64,000 nt of DNA from Geomicrobium sediminis (GTDB lineage: Bacteria; Bacillota; Bacilli; Bacillales; Marinococcaceae): the NCBI RefSeq assembly GCF_016908595.1, contig NZ_JAFBEC010000004.1, positions 62,001 through 126,000 on the forward strand. Reading direction: 5' to 3'. The notes under the pieces are model-generated. The model was given only the letters and a program-made list of their open reading frames with translations, did not search any database and was not told where the DNA came from. A program made the position numbers and the translations under genes. Numbering within the stretch: position 1 is the first letter of the stretch; every line of letters begins with the position of its first letter. Positions 27,460 through 36,888 of the stretch are shown in pieces.

Positions 27460-27490
27460 ACAAGTTCTGCACATCGCAGAGCTTGTTTTT
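27460..27490 (+). terminator. Terminator after acpP
   Basis: ACAAGTTCTGC (27460-27470) pairs with GCAGAGCTTGT (27476-27486), 11 bp with one G-T pair and a 5-nt loop, followed by TTTTT. Confidence 0.85.
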
Positions 27491-27529
27491 CCCGTTTTCT
27501 GATTGAACTTTTTAAAGGAGTAGATGAAA

Positions 27530-28294
27530 ATGAGTCAACAGTCAGGGCGTAAACGAAAGGCTGAGAAGCAATACAGTGTAAGTGATGCGCATGCGAAAAA
27601 GTTCCAAACGATGCTAAGTTCCCTATCGGTTACGTTTATTGATCAACAATTGCTGTATCAAGCATTTACACATTCTTCGTACGTGAATGAACAACGCTTT
27701 CGTGCAGACCAAGACAACGAACGGTTAGAGTTTTTAGGGGATGCGGTGTTAGAGCTTGCAGTATCTCAACATTTATTCAAGCGTTTTCCACTCATGCAAG
27801 AAGGAGAAATGACGAAGCTAAGAGCTGCTGTTGTATGCGAACCTTCATTGTTTGAGCTTGCTGAGCGACTTGAGTTCGGATCATTGATTTTCCTCGGTAA
27901 AGGTGAAGAGATGAGTGGCGGTCGCAATCGACCTGCGATGCTTGCAGACGTTTTTGAAGCGTTTGTCGGTGCGTTGTATTTAGACCAAGGGATGGATGCA
28001 GTATACGCATTTCTTGAAGAAACCGTCTATCTAAAGATTGAAACGGGTAGTTACACGGACGTCATGGACTTTAAAAGCCAATTGCAAGAATTTGTGCAAC
28101 AAGAAAGTAGCGGACGGATTAGTTACCAAATTGTTGCTGAGCAAGGACCTGCCCACAACCGCGAATTCGTTGCAAAAGTGTTCGTGAACGAAACGAGTTA
28201 CGGTGAAGGTACAGGAAAGACTAAAAAAGCTGCAGAACAACACGCAGCACAAAAAGCACTAACTTTATTGAGTAAAAAAGTAGCGAATAAATGA
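27530..28294 (+). CDS. rnc: Ribonuclease III
   Basis: A 254-residue dsRNA endonuclease acting in rRNA processing, 6S/scRNA maturation and antisense RNA decay. The RNase III signature [14 protein letters not shown] (about 64-77) carries the metal-binding acidic residues, with a second acidic site in [16 protein letters not shown] double-stranded RNA-binding domain fills about 180-254. Start ATG 27530 has AAAGGAG nine nt upstream; ATG 27524 is too close. The basic N-terminal extension (GRKRKAEKQ) resembles other Bacillus RNase III proteins. Confidence 0.97.
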   Translation: MSQQSGRKRKAEKQYSVSDAHAKKFQTMLSSLSVTFIDQQLLYQAFTHSSYVNEQRFRADQDNERLEFLGDAVLELAVSQHLFKRFPLMQEGEMTKLRAAVVCEPSLFELAERLEFGSLIFLGKGEEMSGGRNRPAMLADVFEAFVGALYLDQGMDAVYAFLEETVYLKIETGSYTDVMDFKSQLQEFVQQESSGRISYQIVAEQGPAHNREFVAKVFVNETSYGEGTGKTKKAAEQHAAQKALTLLSKKVANK

Positions 28295-28330
28295 CAATCA
28301 CCTTAAAACGTAATGGTTTAAGGTGATTGT
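28294..28330. terminator. Bidirectional terminator between rnc and the DUF1128 gene
   Basis: A perfect 14-bp stem, ACAATCACCTTAAA with TTTAAGGTGATTGT, and a 9-nt loop. It begins at the last base of the rnc stop codon and lies between convergent genes. Confidence 0.85.
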
Positions 28331-28339
28331 ACGGTTGAC

Positions 28340-28570
28340 CTATTTTTTTGCTTTAATTGCCCCGAGTTCTGATACGAGTGCATCAATTTCTCTTACGCTT
28401 AAATTCGGATGACTAACAACATAGTCATACACGTCTTTAATGTCTTCGTATTGATTAAGTGAGTAGTACTCAGGATCAAGAACAACTCGGTTTACTACTT
28501 TTAGTCGTTCCTGCAACTTTTCAAACATGTAAGTCAAATTCTCATGTGTAGCATGATCTAAATTCGTCAT
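28340..28570 (-). CDS. DUF1128 family protein
   Basis: A 76-residue soluble helical protein with the DUF1128 (YfkI-type) core: FEKLQERLKVVNRVVLDPEYY, DIKDVYDYV and the C-terminal LSVREIDALVSELGAIK. No function is established for the family. The start at 28570 is fixed by AAAGGGAGG on the minus strand. It is an insertion on the opposite strand between rnc and smc, which are adjacent in B. subtilis; a TAAAAT -10-like hexamer (minus strand, 28598-28593) lies upstream. Confidence 0.88.
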   Translation of the reverse strand: MTNLDHATHENLTYMFEKLQERLKVVNRVVLDPEYYSLNQYEDIKDVYDYVVSHPNLSVREIDALVSELGAIKAKK

Positions 28571-28693
28571 GGATGGCCTCCCTTTCCATTCTATTTTAGA
28601 GGCGATTTTCATGTTTGAAAAGGTGAGATTACAAAAAAGTCGTCAGATGGAACGAGAATAAGCACGACGTTAGAAAGAATTGAGGGTAAAGCC

Positions 28694-31600
28694 ATGTATT
28701 TAAAAAGGCTAGAAATATCAGGGTTCAAATCATTTGCAACTCCGTTAAAGATTGATCTAGACCCGGGAGTGACAGCAATTGTAGGGCCGAACGGGAGCGG
28801 AAAAAGCAACGTTTCGGACGGGGTCCGCTGGGTACTTGGCGAACAATCTGCGAAACAGTTGCGCGGATCAAAAATGGAAGACATTATTTTTGCCGGTAGT
28901 GAATCGAGAAAGAAAGTGAATCTTGCAGAAGTAACGCTCGTTTTGGATAACGAAGACGGACATATGAGTTCTGAGTACGTTGAGATTAGTATGACGAGAC
29001 GGTTGTTTCGAACAGGTGAGAGCGAATACTATTTGAACGGCACCGCCTGCCGTCGCAAAGACTTGCTTGATCTACTCATCGATTCAGGACTTGGTAAAGA
29101 AGCGTATTCGATGATTGGACAAGGAGAAGTTGAAAAGATTCTCTCTTCAAAACCAGAAGAACGTCGCGTCATGTTTGAAGATGCTGCTGGTGTTTTGAAA
29201 TACAAATCAAGAAAACAACAATCAGAGAAAAAACTTACGGAAACGAAAGATAATCTTCAGCGTGTTGAAGATATATTAAGTGAGCTTGAACAACAAATCG
29301 AACCCCTTGAGCGTCAAGCATCTACTGCAAAAGAGTACGTCGAAAAGCGTGAGGAATACGAGAAGTTAGACATCTCGTTACTTAGTTTTGATATTGATGA
29401 TAAACATGGGCAATGGACGAGTAAAAAAAACAAACTCCAAACCTTACAAGCAACTTTAGAGACGAAAGGTGCACAACTTGAAAAAAGCGTTCAAGAACAA
29501 GACGATGTAAAAGCATTGCTCAAACAAATTGACAAACAGCTAGAAGAGAGTCAAAAAGAGCTTCTAGAAGTGAGTGAGCGTTTAACTCAATTAGAAGGTC
29601 ATCGTGAGCTCATGAATGAGCGAGGTTCAAACGCACACGTGAGGCTTGAGGAACTCGAGCAAAGAATGACGGCAATTGAGACGAGTTGGCAAGAGTCCAA
29701 GAAATTACTTGATGCTGAAGCAAAACAACTTGAAGATAAAGAAGCAAATGATGCAAAGCTCGAAAAGCGTTGGAACACGATGCAAAAAGAAATGAGTAAA
29801 ACACAAGAAGATTTCGAGACAGAACTTGAAGCGCTTAAAACGACGTATATCGATGTGTTAAATGAACAAGCTGCATTAAAAAACGAAATGCGTTATCGAA
29901 AAGAACAACAGGAAAAAGTAAAGCGGCGAATGGATACACTTGATGAAGAACATTCAGGTGCCAAGGATTCGCTTGAAGAAAAACAAACGAATTTCGATCA
30001 CTTGCAACAGCAAATCGAATCACTAGAAACGAAGAAACAAACCGTTCTTGAGGATGTGGAAGAGTCAAAGCAACACGTTGAGAAGATCCAAGAACACAAA
30101 CAGAAACAAAGCGATCATCTTCATCGTGGCTACCGAAGTTATGAAGATGTGAAAGCACGGATCGACTTGCTTGAGAGAATGGAACAAGAACACGCAGGGT
30201 TTTTCCAAGGGGTAAAGGCTGTCATGCAAGGTAGAGATCACGGTCAACTCTCAGGTGTACTCGGTCCAGTCGCTTCACTCATTCATGCTACAAAGAAATT
30301 CGAACTTGCAATCGAAACTGCACTTGGTGGGGCGCTACAACATATTGTCGTAGACACCGATCAAAATGGACGAAAAGCGATTGCTTACTTAAAAGCTAAA
30401 AAGCAAGGAAGAGCAACGTTCCTACCTCAAAATGTTATGAAGCCAAGGTTTGTTCAATCGAGCACGTTAAAGAAACTTGAGCAACAACCTGGATTTGAGT
30501 GTGTAGCAACTGCAGCGGTTTCAAATGAGCACCACGTTCAAAACGTCATTGACCACTTATTAGGTGGCATTATCATTGCAAGTGACTTAGAGAGTGGACA
30601 AGCAATTGCTAAAGTGAGTGAGTTTAGACACCGCATCGTAACATTAGACGGCGACGTCATTAACCCAGGCGGTTCAATGACCGGAGGTAGTGAAAAGAAA
30701 AAAGGCCAAGAGCTACTCGGTCGTAAACGTGAGCAAGGAGAATTGCTTGAGAAAAAGCGTGATATTGAAGCCGCAATCTCTGACTTGGAACAAAACGTAA
30801 AAGATAAAACGAACGAATACAATGAAGCCTTGCAGCTGTTGCAAACAAAAGAGTTAACGCTTGAAGAACTAGTCGATTCACTACAACGAGCGAAAGAAGA
30901 GTTGCATCTCCAAAGACAAGCGCTGCAACAAAAGCAATCTGAACACTCATTGTATGTAAAAGAAAAAAGCGTGCTTGACCAAGAGCTCCTACAATGGACA
31001 GAAGAGAAGGAAACGAATGAACAAAAAGCGATTGAGCTCTCAGAACGCTCCACGTCGTTAGAGCAAGAGATTAATGAAAAAGAAGCTGAGAAAAAACGAC
31101 AAGCACTTTCAGAGAAAGAAATGCAAGAGCAAGTGACGTTGCTTCGAATTGAACGCGCCAAGCAAAAAGAACAACTCGACCATCAAAAACAGACTGTAAA
31201 ACGATTGCAAACTGAGGTGAGCGAGCAGCAGCGAGAGTTAGTTAACATTAAAGAGGAACGTGAGGCATTGACGTACCGTCTTGAAGACGTTTCAGGTGGG
31301 TCGTCAACGATTGATGAAGACATTGAAAAGACACGTGAAAGCAAAGAAAAGTGGCAAACGTATGTTCAAGCGAAACGTAAAGAGCGTGAAGAAACAAACG
31401 AAAAGCTTGGTTTAGTTGAACAAGCCGTAACGAGGTTCGATAGCGAGTACCGCGATACGGATCAACAAAGACAGCACATCGAGCTCGTCACTGAGAGACT
31501 CGATGTTGAGCTTGATCACCTTCTAGATCGTTTGCAAGGAGAATACGAGTTAACGTACGAAGCAGCCAAAAAGAAACGTGATCGTGAGATTCCGGTTGAA

Positions 31601-32278
31601 GACGCTAGAAAGCGGCTCAAGTTATTAGAGCGTGGCATTGAAGAACTCGGTTACGTAAATTTAGGGGCGATTGAAGAATATGAACGCGTGTCTGAGCGCT
31701 ATCAGTTTCTAAAAACGCAACAAGAAGATTTGCGTGAAGCGAGACAAACGCTCGTTGAAGCCATCCGTGAAATGGATGAAGAGATGACGCGCAAGTTTCG
31801 AGAGACGTTCGTGCAAATTCGTGAACAGTTTAAAGAAACGTATCGTGTCATGTTTGGCGGCGGTGAAGCCGATCTCGTTCTAAGTGAACCAGATGACCTT
31901 CTAGAAACAGGCATTGATATATTTGCAAGACCGCCGGGTAAGAAAAAACAAGCGTTGTCGTTATTGTCTGGTGGCGAGAAGTCATTAACAGCGATTGCGC
32001 TATTGTTTGCGATCTTAAACGTTCGCCCTGTTCCGTTTTGCATTTTAGACGAAGTCGAAGCGGCGCTTGATGAAGCGAATGTAAAACGGTTTGCGGACTA
32101 CTTGCAACGCTTTTCGGCACAAACTCAGTTTATTGTAATTACCCACCGTAAAGGCACGATGGCAGCGAGTGACTCACTTTATGGGGTGACGATGGAAGAG
32201 TCAGGTGTATCAAGACTCGTCTCTGTAAGATTAGAGGAAGCAGAAATGCTTGAGCCAGCGATGTCAACGAGCAAATAA
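28694..32278 (+). CDS. smc: Chromosome segregation ATPase SMC
   Basis: A 1194-residue condensin subunit that extrudes DNA loops with ScpA and ScpB. N-terminal ATP head with Walker A GPNGSGKSN (about 32-40), a long coiled coil (about 165-500 and 680-1030), a hinge domain (about 505-680) containing GGSMTGG near 662, and the C-terminal head with signature LSGGEKSLTA near 1093 and Walker B FCILDEVEAALDEAN. Length is typical. ftsY follows 20 bp later. The ribosome site (GAGGG) is moderate. Confidence 0.98.
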   Translation: MYLKRLEISGFKSFATPLKIDLDPGVTAIVGPNGSGKSNVSDGVRWVLGEQSAKQLRGSKMEDIIFAGSESRKKVNLAEVTLVLDNEDGHMSSEYVEISMTRRLFRTGESEYYLNGTACRRKDLLDLLIDSGLGKEAYSMIGQGEVEKILSSKPEERRVMFEDAAGVLKYKSRKQQSEKKLTETKDNLQRVEDILSELEQQIEPLERQASTAKEYVEKREEYEKLDISLLSFDIDDKHGQWTSKKNKLQTLQATLETKGAQLEKSVQEQDDVKALLKQIDKQLEESQKELLEVSERLTQLEGHRELMNERGSNAHVRLEELEQRMTAIETSWQESKKLLDAEAKQLEDKEANDAKLEKRWNTMQKEMSKTQEDFETELEALKTTYIDVLNEQAALKNEMRYRKEQQEKVKRRMDTLDEEHSGAKDSLEEKQTNFDHLQQQIESLETKKQTVLEDVEESKQHVEKIQEHKQKQSDHLHRGYRSYEDVKARIDLLERMEQEHAGFFQGVKAVMQGRDHGQLSGVLGPVASLIHATKKFELAIETALGGALQHIVVDTDQNGRKAIAYLKAKKQGRATFLPQNVMKPRFVQSSTLKKLEQQPGFECVATAAVSNEHHVQNVIDHLLGGIIIASDLESGQAIAKVSEFRHRIVTLDGDVINPGGSMTGGSEKKKGQELLGRKREQGELLEKKRDIEAAISDLEQNVKDKTNEYNEALQLLQTKELTLEELVDSLQRAKEELHLQRQALQQKQSEHSLYVKEKSVLDQELLQWTEEKETNEQKAIELSERSTSLEQEINEKEAEKKRQALSEKEMQEQVTLLRIERAKQKEQLDHQKQTVKRLQTEVSEQQRELVNIKEEREALTYRLEDVSGGSSTIDEDIEKTRESKEKWQTYVQAKRKEREETNEKLGLVEQAVTRFDSEYRDTDQQRQHIELVTERLDVELDHLLDRLQGEYELTYEAAKKKRDREIPVEDARKRLKLLERGIEELGYVNLGAIEEYERVSERYQFLKTQQEDLREARQTLVEAIREMDEEMTRKFRETFVQIREQFKETYRVMFGGGEADLVLSEPDDLLETGIDIFARPPGKKKQALSLLSGGEKSLTAIALLFAILNVRPVPFCILDEVEAALDEANVKRFADYLQRFSAQTQFIVITHRKGTMAASDSLYGVTMEESGVSRLVSVRLEEAEMLEPAMSTSK

Positions 32279-32298
32279 GAGAGGTAGGATTTTAGCGA

Positions 32299-33279
32299 AT
32301 GAGTTTTTTTAAAAAGTTAAAAGATCGCGTAACGAATCAAACAGATTCGGTCACAACGAAATTTAAAGATGGTCTCCAAAAAACGAGAGATTCATTTTCT
32401 GAGAAGATGAACACATTAGCAGCAAAATACCGTACAGTTGATGAAGAGTTCTTTGAGGAGCTTGAAGAGCTACTGATTTCAGCAGATGTTGGTGTGAATA
32501 CGGTTATGGAGCTCGTCGATGAGCTTCGTGAAACTGCAAAGCTTGAAAATGTGAAAAACAGTGCGGATATTTTACCAGTCATTAGTGAGAAATTAACCGA
32601 GAAGTTGGATTTCACAGGAGAGGATTCCGAGCTTTCGATGAATCAAGAAGGCATGACGGTCATTTTATTCGTCGGCGTTAACGGCGTAGGGAAAACGACA
32701 ACAATTGGGAAACTCGCTCACCATTTTAAAGAGCAAGATAAAAAGGTCGTGCTAGCTGCTGGAGATACGTTTAGAGCGGGTGCGATTGAACAGCTAGGTG
32801 TATGGGGCGAACGTGTTGGCGTTGACGTTATTAAGCAAGCTGAAGGCTCAGATCCTGCGGCTGTTATGTATGACGCGATCCATGCTGCAAAATCTAGAAG
32901 TGCCGACGTACTTCTTTGTGACACCGCAGGTCGCTTACAAAACAAAGTGAACCTCATGAAAGAACTTGAGAAAGTGAAACGAGTCATTCAGCGCGAAGTG
33001 CCAAGTGCGCCGCATGAAGTGTTGCTCGTTTTAGATGCGACGACTGGACAAAACGCTATGGCACAAGCGAAGCAATTTAAAGAAGCGACAGACGTTTCAG
33101 GGATTGTCTTAACGAAGCTTGACGGCACAGCAAAGGGTGGAATCGTACTTGCGATTCGGAATGAACTCGACATTCCGGTGAAGTTTGTCGGCCTCGGTGA
33201 AAAAGTCGATGACTTACAACCGTTTGATGCAGAACAGTTTACGTATGGTTTGTTCCAAACACTTGTTGAAGAGAAGTGA
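32299..33279 (+). CDS. ftsY: Signal recognition particle receptor FtsY
   Basis: A 326-residue SRP receptor GTPase. The long acidic A domain of E. coli is absent, as usual in Bacillus; the NG domain begins at the N terminus. G1 is [10 protein letters not shown] (about 125-134), followed by [20 protein letters not shown] and [10 protein letters not shown]. It docks the Ffh-ribosome complex, encoded 0.5 kb downstream, to the SecYEG translocon. A hairpin without a strong T run follows the gene. Confidence 0.97.
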   Translation: MSFFKKLKDRVTNQTDSVTTKFKDGLQKTRDSFSEKMNTLAAKYRTVDEEFFEELEELLISADVGVNTVMELVDELRETAKLENVKNSADILPVISEKLTEKLDFTGEDSELSMNQEGMTVILFVGVNGVGKTTTIGKLAHHFKEQDKKVVLAAGDTFRAGAIEQLGVWGERVGVDVIKQAEGSDPAAVMYDAIHAAKSRSADVLLCDTAGRLQNKVNLMKELEKVKRVIQREVPSAPHEVLLVLDATTGQNAMAQAKQFKEATDVSGIVLTKLDGTAKGGIVLAIRNELDIPVKFVGLGEKVDDLQPFDAEQFTYGLFQTLVEEK

Positions 33280-33370
33280 GTGAGAAGGAGCGAATAACTC
33301 GTATAAGTGCATAGATTGAAATTACGAGCAAAACGCTTGTCACACATCTAGTGATTAGATCTGGAAATGT

Positions 33371-33396
33371 CCGAGAGTGTTCATAGAAACTCTCGG
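33371..33396 (+). terminator. Hairpin after ftsY, weak terminator
   Basis: CCGAGAGT (33371-33378) pairs perfectly with ACTCTCGG (33389-33396), loop 10 nt, followed only by CTGTTTCTT. It lies immediately before the ylxM promoter, so it probably separates two transcripts, possibly with read-through. Confidence 0.6.
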
Positions 33397-33403
33397 CTGT
33401 TTC

Positions 33404-33432
33404 TTGACACAATCCAAGGGGAATTGTACCAT
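33404..33432 (+). promoter_or_regulatory. Sigma-A promoter for ylxM-ffh
   Basis: Perfect TTGACA (33404-33409), 17-nt spacer, TACCAT (33427-33432), 45 bp before the ylxM start. Confidence 0.75.
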
Positions 33433-33476
33433 TCTAATTGTAAAGGTTATTCACTTAACAGTAAGGGTGAAGTACA

Positions 33477-33797
33477 ATGCTCGAGAAAACAATGAGAATG
33501 AACGCATTGTTTGATTTTTATCATGCATTATTAACAGACAAACAACGGAATTACTTGCAATTGTACTACTACGATGATTATTCCCTCGGAGAAATTTCTG
33601 AGTTATACGATGTGAGTCGTCAAGCCGTTTATGATAACATTAGGCGTAGTGAACTTATGCTTGAACAATATGAAGAGAAGCTTCAATTGTTCAACCGTTA
33701 TCGTTTAAGAGAAGAGCTTTACAAGAAACTTCGACTAGCGTCTGAAGACAGTGAAGTGATCGCTCTTGTAACAGAGTTAGAAAGTACGGAAGAGTAA
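33477..33797 (+). CDS. ylxM: Putative helix-turn-helix protein YlxM (UPF0122)
   Basis: A 106-residue YlxM-family protein with a sigma-70 region 4-like helix-turn-helix: [20 protein letters not shown] followed by [14 protein letters not shown]. YlxM is always next to ffh; in streptococci it stimulates SRP GTPase assembly, and the Bacillus role is presumed similar. AAGGG lies upstream of the ATG. ffh begins within 15 bp of its stop, so the two are cotranslated. Confidence 0.94.
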   Translation: MLEKTMRMNALFDFYHALLTDKQRNYLQLYYYDDYSLGEISELYDVSRQAVYDNIRRSELMLEQYEEKLQLFNRYRLREELYKKLRLASEDSEVIALVTELESTEE

Positions 33798-33804
33798 GGG
33801 GGAG

Positions 33805-35172
33805 ATGACCATCGCCTTTGAAAGTTTAGCTGAACGACTTCAGCAAACGATGCAAAAGATAAAAGGTAAAGGGAAAGTAAGTGAAGCCGACGTCAAAGAA
33901 ATGGCGCGTGAAGTTCGTCTTGCTTTGCTAGAAGCCGATGTTAACTTTAAAGTGGTTAAACAATTTGTAAACCGCGTAAAAGAACGTGCGGTCGGACAAG
34001 AAGTGATGAAGAGCCTTACGCCAGGTCAACAAGTTATTAAAGTGGTTAATGAAGAATTGACAGCGTTAATGGGCTCAGAAGAAAGCAAGATTGAAACAGC
34101 ATCGAAACCACCGACGGTCATTATGATGGTCGGTTTGCAAGGGGCCGGTAAAACGACGACGACGGCAAAGCTTGCGAACTATTTACGTAAGAAAAAGAAT
34201 AAAACACCCATGCTCGTTGCAGCGGACATTTATCGTCCAGCAGCGATTGACCAGTTAAACACACTCGGTAAGCAACTAGATATGCCCGTGTACTCTGAAG
34301 GGACCGATGTAAGCCCAGTAGACATCGTCAAGCGCGGTGTTGAAAAGGCGAAGGAAGAGCATCACGACACAGTCATCCTCGATACTGCGGGACGATTGCA
34401 CGTTGACGAGAACTTAATGGATGAGCTAAAGGAAATGAAAGCTTCTGTGAATCCTGACGAAATTTTACTCGTCGTTGATGCGATGACCGGTCAAGATGCG
34501 GTAAACGTTTCGGAGCAGTTTAATGAACTCCTTGAAATATCAGGTGTCGTTCTTACGAAACTTGACGGTGACACGAGGGGTGGTGCAGCACTTTCAATCC
34601 GTGCTGTAACCGAGAAGCCGATTAAATTTGCCGGTATGGGTGAGAAGATTGACCAACTTGAACCGTTCCATCCAGAGCGAATGGCTTCACGAATTCTCGG
34701 CATGGGCGATGTGCTTTCACTCATTGAGAAAGCACAAACGAACGTTGATGAAGAGAAAGCGAAAGAATTGGAAGCAAAGCTTCGAAATGCAGACCTCACG
34801 TTTGATGATTTTCTAGAACAAATTGATCAAGTGAAAAGCATGGGCCCTCTTGAAGACTTGCTCGGCATGTTACCAGGTGCCAACAAGATGAAGGGCATGA
34901 AGAACATGCAAGTCGACGACAGCCAAATTGGCAAAGTCGAAGCGATTGTTCGTTCAATGACTAAGCAAGAAAAGGTCGAACCAAAGATTATAAATGCAAG
35001 TCGAAAGCGTCGAATTGCAAAAGGAAGCGGTACGACCGTTCAAGATGTCAACAAGCTTCTCAAACAGTTTGAAGATATGAAGAAGATGATGAAGCAAATG
35101 ACGTCACAAATGGGCGGAAAAGCTGGTAAACGCAAAGGAAAAGGCGGCATGCAGTTTCCGTTTATGAAGTAA
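33805..35172 (+). CDS. ffh: Signal recognition particle protein Ffh
   Basis: The SRP54 GTPase that with scRNA recognises signal peptides. N domain, then G1 GLQGAGKTTTTAKLA (about 110-124), DIYRPAAIDQL, DTAGRLHVDENLMDE, TKLDGDTRGG, and the methionine-rich M domain ending in KKMMKQMTSQMGG and a basic tail. Coordinates use the first ATG (33805), giving 455 residues. However, that ATG touches the ribosome site GGGGGAG directly, and B. subtilis Ffh, as recalled, starts MAFE; an ATC at 33811 would give exactly this N terminus with good spacing. The start is therefore open (see findings). Confidence 0.96.
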   Translation: MTIAFESLAERLQQTMQKIKGKGKVSEADVKEMAREVRLALLEADVNFKVVKQFVNRVKERAVGQEVMKSLTPGQQVIKVVNEELTALMGSEESKIETASKPPTVIMMVGLQGAGKTTTTAKLANYLRKKKNKTPMLVAADIYRPAAIDQLNTLGKQLDMPVYSEGTDVSPVDIVKRGVEKAKEEHHDTVILDTAGRLHVDENLMDELKEMKASVNPDEILLVVDAMTGQDAVNVSEQFNELLEISGVVLTKLDGDTRGGAALSIRAVTEKPIKFAGMGEKIDQLEPFHPERMASRILGMGDVLSLIEKAQTNVDEEKAKELEAKLRNADLTFDDFLEQIDQVKSMGPLEDLLGMLPGANKMKGMKNMQVDDSQIGKVEAIVRSMTKQEKVEPKIINASRKRRIAKGSGTTVQDVNKLLKQFEDMKKMMKQMTSQMGGKAGKRKGKGGMQFPFMK

Positions 35173-35206
35173 TTCAAGCGATTTATGCACTGAAAAGGAA
35201 AAACCC

Positions 35207-35235
35207 TTTACACACTCGGACATTTTGTCTATAAT
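35207..35235 (+). promoter_or_regulatory. Sigma-A promoter for the rpsP operon
   Basis: TTTACA (35207-35212), 17-nt spacer, perfect TATAAT (35230-35235). It leaves a leader of about 90 nt before rpsP in which TTTCACC and GGTGA (with outer ATGAT/ATCAT) could pair. Confidence 0.8.
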
Positions 35236-35332
35236 AGGCTAATGTGCGATGATTTCACCATGAACGTGAAGTTATAGGTGACCACTTGTCATCATAAAAA
35301 ATTTACAACATATAAGTTGGAGGTAATGAATT

Positions 35333-35605
35333 ATGGCTACAAAAATTCGTCTTAAAAGAATGGGATCAAAGAAAAGACCTTACTACCGTGTCGTAGTTGC
35401 GGATTCTCGCTCACCACGTGATGGTCGTTTCATCGAAGAGATTGGAACGTACAACCCACTCGTTACAGATAACTCATTTACAGTAAAAGAAGACCGTGCT
35501 GTAAAGTGGATGCTTGATGGTGCTAAGCCATCTGACACAGTACGTAACCTATTCTCAACTGCTGGCCTCATGGAGAAAGTCCATGAAGCAAAGAACAGTA
35601 AGTAA
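35333..35605 (+). CDS. rpsP: 30S ribosomal protein S16
   Basis: A 90-residue basic protein with [23 protein letters not shown] split across its start, [13 protein letters not shown] and [16 protein letters not shown], all S16 hallmarks. S16 stabilises the 5' domain of 16S rRNA early in assembly. GGAGG precedes the ATG. It leads the rpsP-khpA unit, with a terminator after khpA. Confidence 0.98.
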   Translation: MATKIRLKRMGSKKRPYYRVVVADSRSPRDGRFIEEIGTYNPLVTDNSFTVKEDRAVKWMLDGAKPSDTVRNLFSTAGLMEKVHEAKNSK

Positions 35606-35617
35606 GTAGGAATACGG

Positions 35618-35848
35618 ATGCTACAAACACTTGTCTTGACCGTTGCCAAAGCACTTGTGGATCACCCTGACGAAGTGACTGTTGAAGAGACAGAGCACGA
35701 TGGAACAACGTTATTAACGCTGTCGGTTCATAAGGACGATGTCGGTAAAGTCATCGGCAAAAATGGTAAAGTTGCAAGTTCGATGCGTTCATTACTTGCT
35801 GCTGCCAATCGAGAGAACGGCAAAGTTCGTCTCAAGATTGCTGATTAA
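35618..35848 (+). CDS. khpA: KH-domain RNA-binding protein KhpA (YlqC)
   Basis: A 76-residue KH domain protein; the GxxG loop is in VIGKNGKVASSMRSLL (about 44-59). In streptococci KhpA with KhpB/Jag binds RNAs and affects cell division and elongation. It follows rpsP by 12 bp, its conserved place. The ribosome site (TAGGAA) is weak, so translation may be coupled to rpsP. Confidence 0.95.
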   Translation: MLQTLVLTVAKALVDHPDEVTVEETEHDGTTLLTLSVHKDDVGKVIGKNGKVASSMRSLLAAANRENGKVRLKIAD

Positions 35849-35858
35849 GGACGTGTTG

Positions 35859-35884
35859 AGGGGAGGCTAAGCCTTCCCTTTTTC
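35859..35884 (+). terminator. Terminator after khpA
   Basis: AGGGGAGG (35859-35866) pairs with CCTTCCCT (35872-35879) with one G-T pair, loop CTAAG, then TTTTTC and more T. Confidence 0.85.
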
Positions 35885-35942
35885 TTTTATCAATGCTACG
35901 ATTTTTACATATACATACTATCTAGAGGATGAGGTGGATTTC

Positions 35943-36371
35943 ATGAGGATTGAAAAGAATGTACTCGTACGTCACGTACTTACAGAAGATTATCGCAAAA
36001 AGTTGCTCACAAAAATGGATCAAGAAAAAGATCGCCTAACCAATGAAGTGGAGCAACTCCGTTTTCAAGCTCAAAAGCAAGCGAAAGAGCAAACAGATGC
36101 GAAAAACAAAGCACTCATAAAAACACGCTTTAACGCAGAGATTAATAAACGAACGCAACGGGTAGAAAGCATCACGTTCCGTGAGAACAAAATCCGCACG
36201 TTGCCAGAAGGATCTCTAGTTACAGGTGACACTGTCAAACGGTATACAGACATTCAAGTAGGGGATCGCTGGGCTGATCATAAACTTGAAGACGAAATTA
36301 TCGTAGAAGATGGAGTCATTAAAGAGATCCGTACTAAAGGAGATCACGCTTCACATGACGTCAAACATTGA
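35943..36371 (+). CDS. ylqD: YlqD family protein
   Basis: A 142-residue protein of the YlqD family, located as in B. subtilis between khpA and rimM. Residues about 15-75 are a charged, probably coiled-coil helix (DQEKDRLTNEVEQLRFQAQK); a small beta-rich C-terminal part (GDTVKRYTDIQVGDRWADHK) follows. No function is known. GAGGTGG lies before the ATG; its final bases overlap rimM by 17 bp. Confidence 0.92.
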   Translation: MRIEKNVLVRHVLTEDYRKKLLTKMDQEKDRLTNEVEQLRFQAQKQAKEQTDAKNKALIKTRFNAEINKRTQRVESITFRENKIRTLPEGSLVTGDTVKRYTDIQVGDRWADHKLEDEIIVEDGVIKEIRTKGDHASHDVKH

Positions 36372-36888
36372 ATACTTTAATGTTGGAACAATCGTGAATA
36401 CTCACGGCGTAAAAGGAGAAGTTCGTGTCGTTTCAACGACGGACTTTCCAGAAAAGCGTTTTAAGGTTGGCAATGAATTGTCTGTCAAGTATAAAAACGG
36501 CAACCGTCAGCGCCTTACGATTACGAGCTCAAGAGCGCATAAACAGTTCCAATTATTAACGTTTGAAGGCATTAACGACAAAGACGAAGCAGACAAGCTT
36601 CGCGACGGGGTTTTAGAAGTTACTGCAGATGAACGAGATGATTTGTCAGATGGTGACTTTTATTACAATGATATTATCGGTTTGAAAGTCGTTACGACAG
36701 ACGGCGTAGAACTCGGGTTTGTAAAAGAAATTCTCGCACCAGGAGCGAACGACGTTTGGGTCGTTAAGCGAACGGAACCGAAGAAAAAAGACGTCTTGCT
36801 GCCTTATATAGATGAAGTGGTTAAGCAAGTCGATTTGAATTCCCAAACGGTAACCGTAACATTAATGGAAGGGTTGCTTGACGAATGA
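36355..36888 (+). CDS. rimM: Ribosome maturation factor RimM
   Basis: A 177-residue 30S assembly factor that binds S19 and helps mature the 3' domain of 16S rRNA. The RimM N-terminal domain opens with [18 protein letters not shown]; a PRC-barrel covers about 95-177 with [22 protein letters not shown] and [13 protein letters not shown] 36355 lies in the end of ylqD; GGAG is 12 nt upstream, rather far. Its stop overlaps trmD by 4 bp. Confidence 0.96.
   Translation: MTSNIEYFNVGTIVNTHGVKGEVRVVSTTDFPEKRFKVGNELSVKYKNGNRQRLTITSSRAHKQFQLLTFEGINDKDEADKLRDGVLEVTADERDDLSDGDFYYNDIIGLKVVTTDGVELGFVKEILAPGANDVWVVKRTEPKKKDVLLPYIDEVVKQVDLNSQTVTVTLMEGLLDE

Noticed and set aside
30538-31161. 207-codon minus-strand open frame inside smc
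   Set aside because: It is serine- and cysteine-rich, the usual result of reading the antisense of a coiled-coil gene, and has no ribosome site. smc explains the region fully.
35904-35921. TTTACA and TACTAT as a ylqD promoter
   Set aside because: Only 6 bp separate the two hexamers, and no suitable -35 lies 16-18 bp before TACTAT. A promoter after the khpA terminator is likely but not located.
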